A stretch of 64,000 bases of DNA. It comes from Elysia chlorotica (taxonomy: Eukaryota > Mollusca > Gastropoda > Plakobranchidae). Position numbers and translations under genes: made by a program. Location: the NCBI GenBank assembly GCA_003991915.1, contig RQTK01000488.1, positions 243,970-307,969 of the forward strand, read 5' to 3'. Position 1 is the stretch's first letter. Every line of letters starts with the position of its first letter. This document shows positions 1-12,839 of the stretch, piece by piece. A model generated the notes under the pieces. The model was not told where the DNA came from. It did no database searches and was given only the letters and a program-made list of their open reading frames with translations.

Positions 1-580
1 TCCTTACAATAAACCCCATGCAGGTCAAGTCTCTTACAGCCCTAAAAATGAAAACATCTTTGAACTCGTGTATTTTCTCAGATTCTCCTCTCTCTCTGCC
101 GAAGTCAGCCACTGCAGCAGGTATTCTTAGAAAACTCTCTTGGCCATAAATTTCGTGCACTTTGCTACGTACTTAGGTAGATCAAGATCTCTATCGTGGA
201 TGCTACTGAAGATATAGATCTAGATCATAGTAAACTATCCGTTCTAAACCCAATGACAGACGGGTGTAGGCTAGGCCTATAGTTTTTAGCAAATGACTAC
301 AATGTATTTACCGACGGTTTGTTTTAAAAAGTCTACATCCTAGCAATCACACAAAAATACAGTCTTTTTTTTTTGTTGTTGTTGTTTTTTAAAGTGAGGG
401 GCATATTTCTGGAATTAAGGTCAAACATGCACACTTAATACTATTTATGTACAGTTAAATTTTACATTTAATTTTGCTTCAAAAATACCAGTTACCTATA
501 TTGATTTACATCGCATATTAAAATTTTGTGTCTTTATTAGTTGTTTTTTTGTGTGTTTTTTTGTGTGTTTAGATGCTCTA

Positions 581-612
<32 letters not shown>

Positions 613-1454
613 GATCTATATTGAGCTTAGAATCGTATTTCTATCCAAATAATGCACAGAAAAGATGTTTATAAATCTTTGATAACTAGGCAGTGTATTT
701 TTTATTTCACACTGTGACTGTATGTGATGTTTCTTGAGACCTAGAAAATGTTGAAATATGAGACAGTTTTGCTTTCTTCACGGACTGACCAAATAATTTT
801 ATTGAAACATAAACACCATATAACTTGGTGCACAGCCTATATATAACAAAAACTGTGCATAGCAATATTGTACACATACACTAGTGAGTAGGGACACTCC
901 CCAAAAATTTAGTGCATAGAAATATACACATCACTAGCTATAATGGACTTAATATAGTGCATGAAGACACTTCCAAAGAATTTAGTGCATAGGCCTACTA
1001 TTGATAAGTAGATTTACATTAAAAATTAGACTAGGCGACTGGAGAACAGTACTTATGCTATTATTACTACTGGACTATTGGTGGAAAGTTACAAAGAAAA
1101 AATATTTTTAGTTGTCAAAAGACTGCAACAGGCTCAAAGTCACAATGATAATATTGATCTTCATCCATCACCAATGTCTCAGAAAACTAACTCTACATAA
1201 TTATAATTATATTTGTAATATTTTCTCCACGTTGGCTCTGCACTGGTTCTGGATGTGATCTAACTGATTTCATTTGAGTTTTATATTTCATTTTGCTTCA
1301 AAAATCCCAGTAGCATATAATATATATTATATTGATTTACACCACATGTTAACATTTATTGTTTGTTTATTTTTTTTGTACTGTTTTTTGTGTGGATAGT
1401 CTTTCAACAGGTGAATGAAATTGGAAAAAATTGGACTTAATTGATACAACTATC
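1..1454. other. AT-rich upstream region of the SSAT gene
   Basis: No coding exon is recognisable here. It holds a short (TA)n run near 581-605 and two loosely related segments around 890-1010 that share a TTTAGTGCATAG core. A non-coding first exon of the acetyltransferase gene could lie here. The pyrimidine-rich stretch before 1412 ending in CAACAG would serve as an acceptor, but no promoter motif is clear enough to call. Confidence 0.4.
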
Positions 1455-4400
1455 ATGGACGAAGTTGATATACGCCATGCAGAATCCAGTGATTGTGAAG
1501 AAATTGTCAGGCTCATTGTGGTATGATATCGGTGGTAAAACTTCTCAGCTTCTCTGATAGATATAAAATGTAAAAACTTTTAAATGTTCTTTAGGTACAG
1601 TATGAAAAGGATTTGAAAGTCTGTTTAAAATCAACTTTTGACAATTTTTATATGTAATTCTGTTTACCAAGTCAGACAACATAAATATATTTATATCTCT
1701 TCTCTGTAATTTGTTTTTCAGTATTTTTCATTACAATTTTTATGGCTCTATCATCATGCTTCATTAAATATTATTCTAAATATAATAACTATGCTAAAAG
1801 TGTTTGAATGAAAAGGATAGACAGACTAGTGGATTCCAAAAAGAGAAAAAAAAGTATGTGTATTGAGTATTAAACAGTATAAATGAGAACAATATATTAA
1901 TTTGTAACTTGTTGAACAATAGTGTTTAAAGCACAATTTAAAAAATAATCACTTTTGTTGTTCTCACTTAGATGGAAAGACTTTTTCTCTTTTTAGCCAT
2001 TTTTTTTGTATAGTCTTACAGTCTTAGCAGATTGAAGAACAATAGAATGTTTTAAATTTTTCTTTTTTTTTTTTAACTAAAAAGAATGCAGTTAGCTATA
2101 GTGCTGTTTTTACCCGTGTATTTTATTGTAGGAATTGGCAGAATTTGAAAAGATGGTTGATCAAGTCAAAATGACACCACAAAGTAAGTTGCTTACATTT
2201 GAAGGATTTTTGGTGCCAGAAATGTTAAAAAATTACCATGAATAAATTTACCAATATAAGATAAATTAAGAAGGGTTATCCTTTCTTTTTAGAATTCAAT
2301 ATTTTTTTTCATGATCTTTCAAGCTAAATATAATTTTAGAAATCTTTTTTTATAGTTTGCAATTGCTTTATGGGCTATACATGTATTATTAAGATGTTAA
2401 TGACTTAATACAAATATTATCGGAAAACTGATGTTGAGGTCACCGAATATCTCTGAGACAATCATCCCTCGCATTTAATTAGGCTGGGCTTAGTACCTAT
2501 GGTCATGTAGATCTAGAATGTGCCTCTCCACGCACACGTCTTTACTGGAAAGATAACATTACGCATCACAATGCGCAGACATCGGGCCTGCTTTATGCCT
2601 ATCCCCCAACCCCTCTCTTCCCTTCCCCACCCCTAGTCCCGACTTTAGCAATGCAAACCATGAACCCATCCCACGCGGTTGTGGTTAGGCTAGGGCGTGG
2701 AAAACAAAACAATGCCGTTCTTTACTCTTTATCTACCGCTCGCTCAAGTCCCGCTGTATCCATGTTCGACCCTGTCCCTGCCCCGTTATATCATCAAAGC
2801 ACAAGTTATAGAGCTTATATAGAAAAAAAAAGCTCGCTCAAGTCCCGCTGTATCCATGTTCGACCCTGTCCCTGCCCCGTTATATCAACGCACAGGTTAT
2901 AGAGCTTATATAGAGAAAAAAAACGGGGCTACTTCCAAGGTCCCGCTATAGGGATGGTCCCGCTGCAGCGGGTGCCGCTATAGTTGAGCACTACTGTATA
3001 ATTTTAGAAATCTTTTTTATAGTTTGCAATTGCTTTATGGGACGTGCATGTATTGGTAAGATGTTAGGGAAAATGATGTTGAGGTCACCGAATATTTCTG
3101 GATTATTAACTTAATTTGTTTTCTTCTTTTAGTTCTACGGAAAGACTGTTTTGGTGAAAAGCCAATCTGCTCTTGTGTGGTTGCATCAAAGAAACAAGGT
3201 ACATGTATTACTATTACTATTAGGACCAGTGGACAGTATGATTAAATTTTGTTTGAGCTTTACGTTTTGTTTGATAATATAGTTAGTGTTAGAGTAGTAT
3301 ATTTATCTGGACATTGTATTGAGTGATCTCTTACTACCAATGGGTAATCTGCATGCATACAGTTCTTTCTATGGTTTTTTTTTTTTTTTTTTTAAGATTA
3401 TGAAAAGTAAGAAAAATTAATTTGTATTGTCTATTTTTATTTGAATTAAAAAGTACTCCTCTGTGACATCAGAGGGCCAATAAGAAAAAACTGACTTTGT
3501 ATAAAACAAGCACAACTGTATGCACTATCATAGTCACAACAAATATATTAATGCAGATGGGGCTCTTTTCTTACTTCAGGTTATTGACAAATTCTCCATA
3601 CATCTACTCTAAATCAAATGAGAGGGTCTAACGGAAGAAGAAGACTAACATTTTTTAATGCTAACAGATCATACTTGTTAGTGTTTGCCCCTGCCCCTTC
3701 CCTCCTTTTTATATATATAAATATATAACATACATACTATAATTTTATATACATGTACATTGTATACATACAAAAGAGTTTTTCCGACTTTTCCATTTCA
3801 GGATGTTGGTTGTACTTAGTGTCTTAAATTTCTTCTCCTACCTTTTTTTACGCAGACAAATCATCACTTGTAGGCTACAGTTTATTTTACCCAGTCTACT
3901 CCACATGGGAGGGTGCCTCACTCTACCTGGAGGATCTCTATGTTACTCCCAGCTACAGATCCAGGGGAATCGGGAAACTGCTGTGGCAGAGAGTAACGCA
4001 GGTATAGTTTGTTTGTTGCTTAGCAACCAATGCCCATACTATGTAGGCTAAATTACAGACAGGTCCCAAGAGTTAAGTCTCACAACCGGACTCCAGATAA
4101 ACATCCGAAAAACTGAGGCCATACGCATCAATAACAGACAGGCAGATCCACTGCGCCTGCATCGGGTAAAAATGTTGAAAGTTTTTTCTTGGTTGTGTTG
4201 TAAGTAAAGATGGGGGGGACAGACGAGGACATCAGATGTCTAATAAAGAAAGCCTGATACTCCTTAAATACGGTTAGACCAATCTGAAGGTCTTCAGCCC
4301 TGTCGGTCAGAAATAAGATCAAGATGGGGGCGTAAATGGGGCTGGATAGGCTGCAAACTTGGAAAGCCTGTATCCAACATCACAAGGCAAGCCTGGAGTG

Positions 4401-4928
4401 GAACCCCCAATGCAAATGCCAGGTCGGACGCCCGAAGCAGACTGGGCTGATTAGCACTGAGGCAGAAGTATAAGTGACTGGTAACACATGGGCCGAGCTG
4501 AAGAAGACCATCCAGAATCGGGGCTAGTGGAGGGGAGTTGTTGCAGTCCTATGTTCCACAAGGAATCAAGAGGCTTAAACTAAAAACCAAAAACAACTCA
4601 TTCACACAATTGTTGACTCTAAAAAGCTTTATCTATAGTAATACTATATTTATATACTGTACACAATATTTTTACATGTGCAAACCTTTTGATGATTATA
4701 TTTTGCGAAATGTTTCATTGGAAACTTGTGATAAGTTGATATGCTTTCTGCCTACAGATAGGACTAGACATGGACTGCAGCCGCCTAAATCTCTGTGTGT
4801 TAGGATGGAACAAAATGGCGAAAGAACTATATGAACGTCATGGATTTGTAGATCTCACAAACAAAGAGGACTGGCATCTCATGCGGCTTGACAGGGAAGG
4901 CATGGAGAAATTTGTGAAGCAGACATAG
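1455..4928 (+). CDS. Diamine/spermidine N1-acetyltransferase-like GNAT enzyme (SSAT family), complete
   Basis: Five exons join in frame: 1455-1520, 2132-2183, 3133-3198, 3856-4001 and 4758-4928 (TAG). All have GT-AG borders, giving 166 aa, close to the roughly 170 aa of animal SSAT1/SSAT2. Seen in the translation: an N-terminal MDEVDIRHAESSDCEEI typical of the GNAT beta1-alpha1 unit; an ELAEFEKM helix; GYSLFYPVYSTWEG (about 68-81); LEDLYVTPSYR followed by the acetyl-CoA pyrophosphate loop RSRGIGK (96-102, an R-x-x-G-x-G motif); and a C-terminal ELYERHGFVDLT strand. The family transfers acetyl from acetyl-CoA to polyamines or thialysine-like amines in the cytosol. Whether this copy prefers spermidine (SSAT1) or thialysine (SSAT2) cannot be decided here. 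Intron 2 holds a GC-richer insertion and intron 4 a LINE fragment. The start is the first ATG of the exon and fits the family N-terminus. Confidence 0.9.
2329..3100. repeat. Direct repeats flanking the intron 2 insertion
   Basis: Intron sequence starting TATAATTTTAGAAATC and ending near CACCGAATAT occurs at 2329-2455 and again at 2997-3100. The second copy lacks about 23 bp. The spacing is 668 bp. This suggests a duplication event tied to the arrival of the intervening segment rather than a normal target-site duplication. Confidence 0.65.
2456..2996 (-). mobile_element. GC-richer insertion in SSAT intron 2 with a pogo/Tigger-like terminus
   Basis: This is a 541-bp segment of distinct composition inside an AT-rich intron. 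It contains a 94-bp near-identical tandem duplication (2738-2831 and 2832-2925). At the right edge the minus strand begins CAGTAGTGCTCAACTATAGC next to TATA, which resembles the ends of pogo/Tigger DNA transposons that insert at TA. The matching left end was not found. The segment is bracketed by direct repeats of intron sequence (2329-2455 and 2997-3100, the second with a roughly 23-bp deletion). These are too long to be target-site duplications. A related GGCACCC-ACTGCAGC motif recurs at 11755. Confidence 0.5.
4075..4590 (+). mobile_element. 5'-truncated non-LTR retrotransposon fragment (ORF2 C-terminus, decayed)
   Basis: The fragment lies in SSAT intron 4. Conceptual translation with several frameshifts shows GLQINIRKTEAIRINN near 4090-4135, the reverse-transcriptase region that precedes the strand-displacement loop. 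It is followed by the LINE C-terminal signature TRQAWSGTPNAN-like segment, AELKKTIQNRG, and LCSTRNQEA-like residues around 4480-4570. The 3' end (CAAGAGGCTTAAACTAAA) matches that of the copy at 11264-11466, so the two belong to one family. It is in sense orientation to the host gene and carries many stops, so it is dead. Confidence 0.75.
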
Positions 4929-6844
4929 ACGGGCCTGGACTTCAATATGAAATGGTTGTACCGGTACCTTTCAAAGCAATATGTTACTCATGTATTCAGA
5001 ATTTAAAAGATTTTTTAAAAATCAAGTTTATTCAAATAGCCAAGAGAAATGACTGTTACATAAGAAAGGGTACTCTAAAGTTCAGCAGAAAACTGTTTAC
5101 TCATTTTTCTATCTTTTTTTATGGGCATCAAGGTAAGCACTTTAATAATTTCTTAGAGAAATGTTAAGTCTCTTAAAAAAATTAAGATCATAATAAATTG
5201 GGATATCTGCCATGCATGTAACATAAGTTATTTTTTAATTATGTTTTTTATCAACATTTTTTTTGTAATATCAGTTTGAAAAGTAATATACCGACATAGA
5301 CTCCAGCGCAAGCTTTGTGAACTGGGGTGTAAATATACTTTACATTTTGTGATTGTTAAAATTGACCTTTTTTTTTAAACTATGATATGTTGTGTGTTTC
5401 ATGATCCTAATATGATGTCTCATAATGTACTATTTTAGCATCAAAAATACAATATTTTCTTGCTGTAAATTCCAGAATGAATTATTGTGTGATAGTTTAT
5501 TGAAATCCATGTTACTTATCTGAACACTAAAAAGATATTTGAATATAAATGTTCTTTGTACAGAAAGTGTTTCATATTTTTGTTAAGAGAAATAGAAATA
5601 TTATATTTTTATCAATACAGCCTTCATTATCTTCAAACTATGTTTACAAATTTTGTGGAATGGAAACTGTGAGAGAAGTGATTTTATACATGTATCTCTA
5701 TGAGACTCAGAGTTAACGACTCATTTAATGTTAAACTTTTCATAATCTTGTGCACTTTTTCCCCCCAAAAGATTTTAAAATAAAAAACAGCAAAATCTTA
5801 TTTGTGTCCTTCTTGCATTTATTAGATAGAAAAAAGGAATATCTACATTTTTTTCCTTAAAATTTTATAATGGATTAATTATCTCATCATACCATTAACT
5901 AAATTTGTTGATGTAAAATTTGATTTTTAACACAATAAAAAGTAATATATTAATTTGTTAATTTTCAATCCCCTGTATTGCAATTCCGTGTTTTGCCATT
6001 TCAATTCATGATTAATGCCATTGATGTCCCTGTGTCATGCTAAAAGACAAGTTACTCATTTTTCCCAGCAGAAGAACACAATTAGAATTGAGAAGTCTTT
6101 ACAGAAAATGCAATACATAAATGCATTTTATTTTTAATACAGATTACAATGAAAATAATCTGATTATAACAATATTTATTTGGTACAAAAACAGTGACCA
6201 AATGAAACTATAATTATTATTGGTACAAGTATTAGATTAGCAAAAGCATAAATATGTTATACTGGAAAAGGGAAGTCAAATTGTCTATCAACAGAATTAA
6301 TAGCACCGATTGCTGCACCATTGAGATAAGAAGAGATTCACGATTTCTGTTTAAATTAGAAATACACAGAACAAATATATTACCTGGTAGTGGTATAGAT
6401 AAATTGTAAATGGAAGCGCTGAAGGACTGCTTAAAAGGGTTACTGGTATACTTCCTTAAATACTACATAAGCTGCATGAAATTGTGATAGACCATAATTA
6501 TATTTTTAAGTGATTTTATTTGTTGCCAAAAACTCCAGCCATTCAATAAAAGGTCATGTATAGAAGACCTGAATAATTTTGAAATCTAAATTAAAGTAAC
6601 AAACTGGTAATACTAATATTTGGCAAATAAACACAAAATTAATTAATCTATATGATTGAATAAACATGCTCTTATACACGGAAAAAGAATATATGCTTGA
6701 CTCTAAGAACATGGAAACGTGTTTACGCTTTAAAAGATATTACAATTATTTGGAAACTGTTTATAGTATATCCTTGATTATGATCCGATACAAAACTACA
6801 TGTAGATAGATCTATCAATATTTTTCCGGTTTTTAGGCCTGTAT

Positions 6845-6946
6845 CTTAATATTTACAGTCATGTTAGGTAGTATACATACTTGTATCTCTATAACCTTTG
6901 ACACATCAGATAGGCTGGTCTTGCATACATGACTGTAAATATTAAG
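6845..6946. repeat. 20-bp perfect inverted repeat with 62-bp loop
   Basis: CTTAATATTTACAGTCATGT at 6845-6864 is matched exactly in inverse orientation at 6927-6946. The spacing and AT-rich context suggest a small MITE-like hairpin element, but no target-site duplication was recognised. Confidence 0.6.
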
Positions 6947-7684
6947 CAAACTATCACAAATAAAAATAAGCCTGTTGTCAAAGTACAAAGTACAAAATGC
7001 CTACATTCTGTTCCACTTTGGAAGAGCCAGTATAAGAAAGGAAAATCAAAATGTCAATTCTGTTTAAGTGGTACATGTATATTGTTAGTACTTTGTATGC
7101 TAAACTAGATTTGTCATATGAGAATATTAATTTTATACAGAGAGTTATGCAGTTATCTGACTATACAATTTATATTACTACAGTAACAAAAAACAAAAAA
7201 CAACAAAAAGGCATCTGGTAAAAATTAAAAAAAAATAATCTCAGTACATGTATTGCACAATCAAGGGACAACAAGCTCAAAGTTAACATTTTAAATCCAA
7301 AACTCATTTGTGTACAGTGTATGTTAATTGTTACAAATAAAAACCAGATAAATATCTTTTTTCTATAATTTTGTTTTCTTCATAGTTTTTAGTTTAACTA
7401 TGGCATAGATACCCACCTTAGAAAGACATGGCAACGCTCATGATATAAAAATTGTGTATCTTTGTCTGAGAGTGAGATGTTTCCCATTCTGCTAGACTAG
7501 CTACAATATGAGACATAATTGTTATTAATTTTTTTTTTTAATCTGGCATCTGACATACCAGTGTGCAGCAATACATTTTTATTCTTTTGTTTTTACAGTT
7601 TACTTAAAAGGAGAATTTAGCAAGCATTCATCTAATGTTTTTATTATTATTGATTGATTAAATAGCCTCGCTCTTCGAAAGTTT

Positions 7685-7976
7685 GATAGATGTTTTGTTG
7701 GCCGTTTCTGATTTAACTAGTCACTGCAATTACCATGCTTATATTTAAACTGAAAAGGTTTTAAATTAAAGTTTGCACATTCCTAAAATCTTTTTAATTC
7801 TATGCTTGTCAATGCCGTTTCTAAGGATAGATGTTTTGTTGGCCGTTTCTGATTTAATTTTAACTAGTCACTGCAATTATTACCATGCTTATATTTAAAC
7901 TGAAAAGGTTTTAAATTAAAGTTTGCACATTCCTAAAATCTTTTTAATTCTATGCTTGTCAATGCCGTTTCTAAGA
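7685..7976. repeat. 141-bp tandem duplication
   Basis: A segment starting GATAGATGTTTTGTTGGCC at 7685 recurs at 7826. Only short indels separate the copies (extra ATTTTA and ATT in the second copy). Both copies end in GCCGTTTCTAAG. It is non-coding and lies in intergenic DNA. Confidence 0.85.
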
Positions 7977-9084
7977 AATGATTGCTCAGTGTCAACATTT
8001 TGTTTTCATTTTTATTTTAGTTTCAGAAATGGTACAGATAAAGCTTGCTTTGACAGAGCATTCCTACAAAAAACAAATTCAGATATAATTGTGAGTTTAT
8101 GCTTAATATGAACAGCAACAAGTTATTCGACAATTGCAAAAAAAAACAATTCAAATGTACATAGTGTACCAATCTTCACCCATGGTCAATATTGGCACAT
8201 GTATAAAACATTTAAGAAAAGGCACTTGTAATTTTTTGCGTCAATGTGTGATTCTGATCTAACGAATTGCACAAAGATCCCTTCATTGAACAGTTTGAAC
8301 CAAACATGATCGTAAAAACTTTCTTATAAATGATATATGATACACCAGGTCTTGTAAACATGAAATATTTACATTCACCTGTACAGAACTTCCATTTAAT
8401 ACGTTGATTTTGTATCAATATTTCAGTACATAATAATTATTTTAAATGTTGTCATTGACAATCTATGTATAAAACAACACAAGCGTGAGACTGAGATAGA
8501 GGCTAATGGGGATAAATTTTTCCTGTTATTCTGTTGCATCCTTAAAGTTAAAGACCAATTGCATCCCTGTAAGAGTAAGTGCCCCTTGACAAAATTGTCT
8601 ATGGGCGTGACTGAAGTTTTTCTAGGGTGGTTCGGGGTCATGATCCACCGGAAAATTTTGTAAAATGTGAGTCCAACATAAGCCCTCTAGTGAACATTTT
8701 GAATTGTTTTAGTTAAAAAAAAATACCAGACCTCCTATTGTCTAAAGAGTAACAGATTTATGAACCCCATTAAACTATGAAATGTTTTACATTGGTCTAA
8801 ACAAAAAAATTTAGTGTTAATGTTAGTGTGACACATATGATGCATTGATTGTCATCTCTATTACTATAAGTCAACAAAGGGCAGTAAAAAAGCAACAAGT
8901 AAACCTAATTAAATGATTCTATTGATTAAAGCAGTATGCTATAGATAGGTTCACACTTGTTCTATCACTTTTATTTGTGCCCATTATATGGCAAAATATT
9001 AGCCTTCCTATGATTAACAAAGTGATCGAGCAAAAAAAATTGAACTCATATGTTATTAATGGACTTTGTCATGGATTAAAAAAA

Positions 9085-9310
9085 AGTTGTGGGTCCAAAG
9101 GTAGAGAGTGCATTTATGTTTTAAGAAGGTCGCCGGTTTGAGCTCTGTTATATCTGTCGAGATTTTTTCCTTCTGATTGGGCCAAGCACAGTACTCAGAC
9201 AAGTCCCCTGTACCTGTAATCCCATCGTTCTATAGTATCTCCTTTTATACCCAGGATAGATAGCCTAGACGGGTGCACTGGTAAAAACTAAATTGATTAA
9301 GAGTTAGAAA
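9085..9310 (+). mobile_element. tRNA-headed SINE-like element
   Basis: AGGTAGAGAGTGC is followed about 25 bp later by GCCGGTTTGAGCTC. This resembles the A and B boxes of a tRNA-derived pol III promoter. Downstream are TTGGGCCAAGCACAGTACTC and a CAGACAAGTCCCCTGT segment that loosely match the body of the SINE family seen elsewhere in this window. The copy is diverged. Confidence 0.45.
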
Positions 9311-10110
9311 TTGCATATGTTGTTCCGATACAGTGTAGGTCATGTGAGGCTAATAGATCTATAACCAGATATCTGAATCACGATTAAGATTTTAGTCAGA
9401 ACTAGATATATAAAATACTTACATTGTCTAAAAGAACACTAGAGCCGTAGAGCGCATGATTCGAATGATAGTACCTCAGTAGAACTTAATGACATCAAGT
9501 ATGATCAAACGCAGTTTAAGAACATTTTCAATTCATTCACATTAATAAGCTTCGGCTCACATGTAAAAAAAAAAAGTGTAACTAAGAAGATTAAATACGC
9601 CCTGATAAAATGGTCTCTGAAACTAAAATGATTTTTTTCAGTCTCTTTAACAGCCACACAGTATACAGATCCAACCTTAATTTTTGTCAAAAGTCTGACT
9701 TTTCCCCTAAGGTTGGAGATTGGGTAAGAAAAGTCTTGATCTTTGAAATTGTCGGAAAATTTACAGGTCTGAGATTGTATCTGAAGCAAAAATCCTTGAC
9801 TGGTCTTCATGAGAGATATATGACTGCTGAGTAAACTTTGATTAGTCTTTGGCTCCTTAGGTTTACCATATCAGTTTTTTTATGTTGAGTCGTGGGACAC
9901 AACAGCCAAAGGATCGAACCCTAGTCTTTCAGTTCTCTAACAAGCAAGCTCTCTAAAGCTCCTTGTGTGACTGGAATGATGAGTGTATGGTTCCGTCAAA
10001 ATCTAAATTCATGATAGGTGGATATACCTGAGATTTGTGTAGTTTACATAAACAAATTCTATCAAATACCTTATAAATTATAAATATTTTAACTCCAAGT
10101 TGTACAAAAT

Positions 10111-12266
10111 TCAAAAATCTTCTTGTGGAAAAAACTCAGGGTGTCCTGTTCTATTTTTAAATTTAAAATACTTAACACCACAGTCAAGCCCCATTATTAT
10201 GTCAAAGTCTTTTTTGGAAAGTTTCCAGTTAGTTGAGTCAAAATTTTCTTTGATTCTGTCATTCGTTTTACTCTTTGGAACAACAGCCATACCTCTCTGC
10301 ATAAGAAACGTTAGTAAAACTTGAGCTGGCGTCTTTCTTACTCTCTCAGAAATTTTGGCAATGCATGGATCTGACAGTAGACGTCTCTCTCTTTCAGACT
10401 CGTCATCCACGGGATAAGCCGGGGCGCCAAGAGGGGAATACGCTGTCACAACAATATTGTTTGCGTCACAGAAAGCCTTCAATTTATTTTGAGCCAGATA
10501 GGCATGGCATTCCATTTGAAGATGAGAAGGCGGAGGACTACCATTGTCTAGGATTTGCTCAATTTGTTTCACTGTGAAATTAGACACACCAATGCTCCTT
10601 GCCGAACCATCTTGGAAGAGGGACTGAAGGGCAGTCCAGGTCTCAGTAAAGTGAACATCGTCAAATTCGACAGTATCACTTCCAGGACCAGTGTCGACCA
10701 CGCCCCATGGGGTGTGGATCAACACAGCGTCAGCATAGCTTGTCCCGAGGTCATGTAAAGACTTCTGAAGGCAGCGGATTGTAGATGCTCGCTTAAGATG
10801 GGTCTTGGCAATTTTGGTTGTGATGTAAACATCCTTCCTTTTCATTCTGCCTGATTGGATTCTGTCCCTCAGGACTTGCCCAATGTCAGCCTCATTTCCG
10901 TAAGAAGATGCAGTATCGATGAGGCGATAGCCCAGGAACAGAGCATAGTCCAAGGAAGAACGAAGAGCATCTCCTTGTAGTAAATATGTACCAAACCCTG
11001 AGGACGGAAGAAAAATAAAATCAAAAGATCCACAGCTGTTAACTCTAATATATATTGTCAAACTAGTATTTAATATTTCAAGGAAATAAAATTGACCCAT
11101 AGGACAATTTATACAGGGTTAAATTTCGAACTTTTTCCATCTTGTCAAGAATTAAATATTCCAGGACTCTCGACGTGTATCTAGATAGTCAGTTTCCTTA
11201 GTACCCGCCCCATTTGTTGTTTTTTTCCTACCCTATGATTTTCCTAAGCTTTGTTTTGAGGTCCATTGCTGCAAGAACAGAATAGATTGGGTAAAAGCAC
11301 TGTCAAATGTCCGAAGCAGACTTGGCGGCGAAGCACCGATGCTGAGATCAAAGCCGCTGGTAGTACATGGACCAAGCGGAAGAGGACTAGCCAGAACCGA
11401 GTTTGGTGGAGGAGATTTGATCCTGCCCTATGTTCCACAGGAAATCAAGAGGCTAAAAACTAAACTAAACAGAATGGATTGTGGCTATCTATTTTAAATG
11501 CAGATGGTGAGTCTTCAGAAAATGAAAAATACTATTTTTCTTTTTTTTTCAAAGTTCGCAATTTATCCAAATCATAAACTTATTCAAAACAGGCCTTAAA
11601 ATTGTACACAATTGAATAATCAATCAAGTACAAACTCTTTAGCAATTTTAATCACTAGATCGTAAATTCTCTTTTTTGTTAAACCAGGAGAGAGCTTTGA
11701 CTAAGTACTTTGGCAAAATTATATTGCAGTACTGCATACCTTAACGGCACCCACTGCAGCAGGATCATCGCTTCAGCGGGACATTTTAAGAATGCTTAGG
11801 ATCCCCGTTACCTGTTATGTTACAAAGCCTATTACTTCTGCTTGGTTTAAAGAGACAAGTCACAAGGGAGTGGCTTTGGTTCCAAATAAATGTCAGTCAA
11901 CCTGTACAGCAGTGTTCTGCACCAGTCAGAAACCTGACACATTGTCAGTCTAGGCCTAGTCTAGGTTTAGACAAAGGATGTGAAAGTGTAATGTTACAAC
12001 ACGATGAGGAAGGTGTGTTCAAAAAGCATGTACAGTCAACGATGCAGCGATGGGATCTTGGTCATCCCACTGGTGAAAATATTTTATCTGCTGCCTAGTA
12101 TACTACTACTAGATCTAGATTCTTTAGAATTTATATCTAGATTAGATCTAGATCTAGATCTAGAATCTAAAGATGTAAAGGTCTAAAAAAAAAAGAGGTA
12201 GGCAAAATAAAACTCACCTATAGTCGGCATTTTGGCCCCAGTATTGAGAATCAAATATCGTGACAT
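10111..12266 (-). CDS. Aldo-keto reductase, complete two-exon gene
   Basis: Exon 1 is 12218-12266 (start ATG at 12266, donor GTGAGT). Exon 2 is 10111-10997 (acceptor CAG, stop TGA). The joined frame encodes 311 aa, normal for the AKR superfamily. The N-terminus LNTGAKMPTIGFGTYLL is the usual first strand of the (beta/alpha)8 barrel. The catalytic tetrad is visible as D44 and Y49 (in DTASSYGNE), K78 (in ITTKIAK) and H111 (in VLIHTPWG). The substrate and cofactor segments GVSNF, QMECHAYLAQ, TAYSPLGAP and VVPKSKTNDRIKEN follow in order; the last binds the 2'-phosphate of NADP(H). It should reduce aldehydes or ketones with NADPH. It looks closest to the glyoxal-reductase / prostaglandin-F-synthase-like animal AKRs, but the substrate cannot be assigned. 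The large intronless exon 2 is notable, and intron 1 contains two transposon fragments. Confidence 0.92.
11264..11466 (+). mobile_element. 3' fragment of a non-LTR retrotransposon
   Basis: The open frame reads KQTWRRSTDAEIKAAGSTWT, then SQNRVWWRRFDPALCSTGNQ and EAK. This is the C-terminal signature of the same LINE family as the 4075-4590 copy. The shared 3' end (CAAGAGGCTAAAAACTAAAC) supports this. It is 5'-truncated to about 200 bp, as is common for target-primed insertions, and lies in AKR intron 1 antisense to the gene. Confidence 0.75.
11728..11800 (+). mobile_element. pogo/Tigger-like terminal fragment
   Basis: CAGTACTGCATACCTTAACG continues into GGCACCCACTGCAGCAGG and CAGCGGGACAT. It matches, with substitutions, the terminus of the insertion ending at 2996. 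No partner end or transposase was found nearby. Confidence 0.4.
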
Positions 12267-12839
12267 GCTTCTTGATTTATTTCTTCTTTACGTAGATCTA
12301 CATCGTCTATTACAGATTGTTTTATGAGATGGTTCAATCAGTTCTCCAGCTGAATAGGAATCAAACAATAACTCATTCAGCATGACACGAAGACCACGGG
12401 TTATGGTTTTATGGAGGAGGTATGTTTTGTTTATTCCTGTGCTGAACTCGGATTACTGAAGAGAAGACTGAACTAGAATAAGCTTAGACTACTGAAGAGT
12501 CTCAGAGAGTGATCGTTACTGTGGCGAAGTGTTTAGCTGATTTTAGGCTCATCAGTCGGTTACCAATAAAAATTTCCCAGTAATCTCTAATTATATAATT
12601 CACCTGGACTATAAATGCACATGTTTGTCTACTTTGGTGACTTTGCCTGCTATTTTTGGAAGCCTCGAGTGACAATAATTATCATTAAACTGTTAACCAC
12701 AGTAAGGTCAATTTACATTATTGGTCTAGTAGGCTTGAAGGCTGAACAGAAAGTCCCCTGTGAGTGTCCTCCTGTCCTAACCGTGACAAGAACTAGGAAG
12801 AAATAGATCACTGTTATCCTCATTAAACAAAAAGTATGT

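Larger units (their letters stand above)
4929..10110. other. Intergenic / 3' flanking region between SSAT (+) and AKR (-)
   Basis: These convergent genes share about 5.2 kb of AT-rich DNA without a recognisable exon. Candidate AATAAA poly(A) signals for the SSAT transcript occur at 5192-5197, near 5779 and near 5934. The region also holds an inverted repeat (6845-6946), a tandem duplication (7685-7976) and a tRNA-headed SINE-like segment (about 9085-9310). Small open frames here show no family resemblance. Confidence 0.5.

Noticed and set aside
2651..2902. 83-codon frame with internally repeated peptide
   Set aside because: It reflects the 94-bp tandem duplication inside the intron 2 insertion, not a gene.
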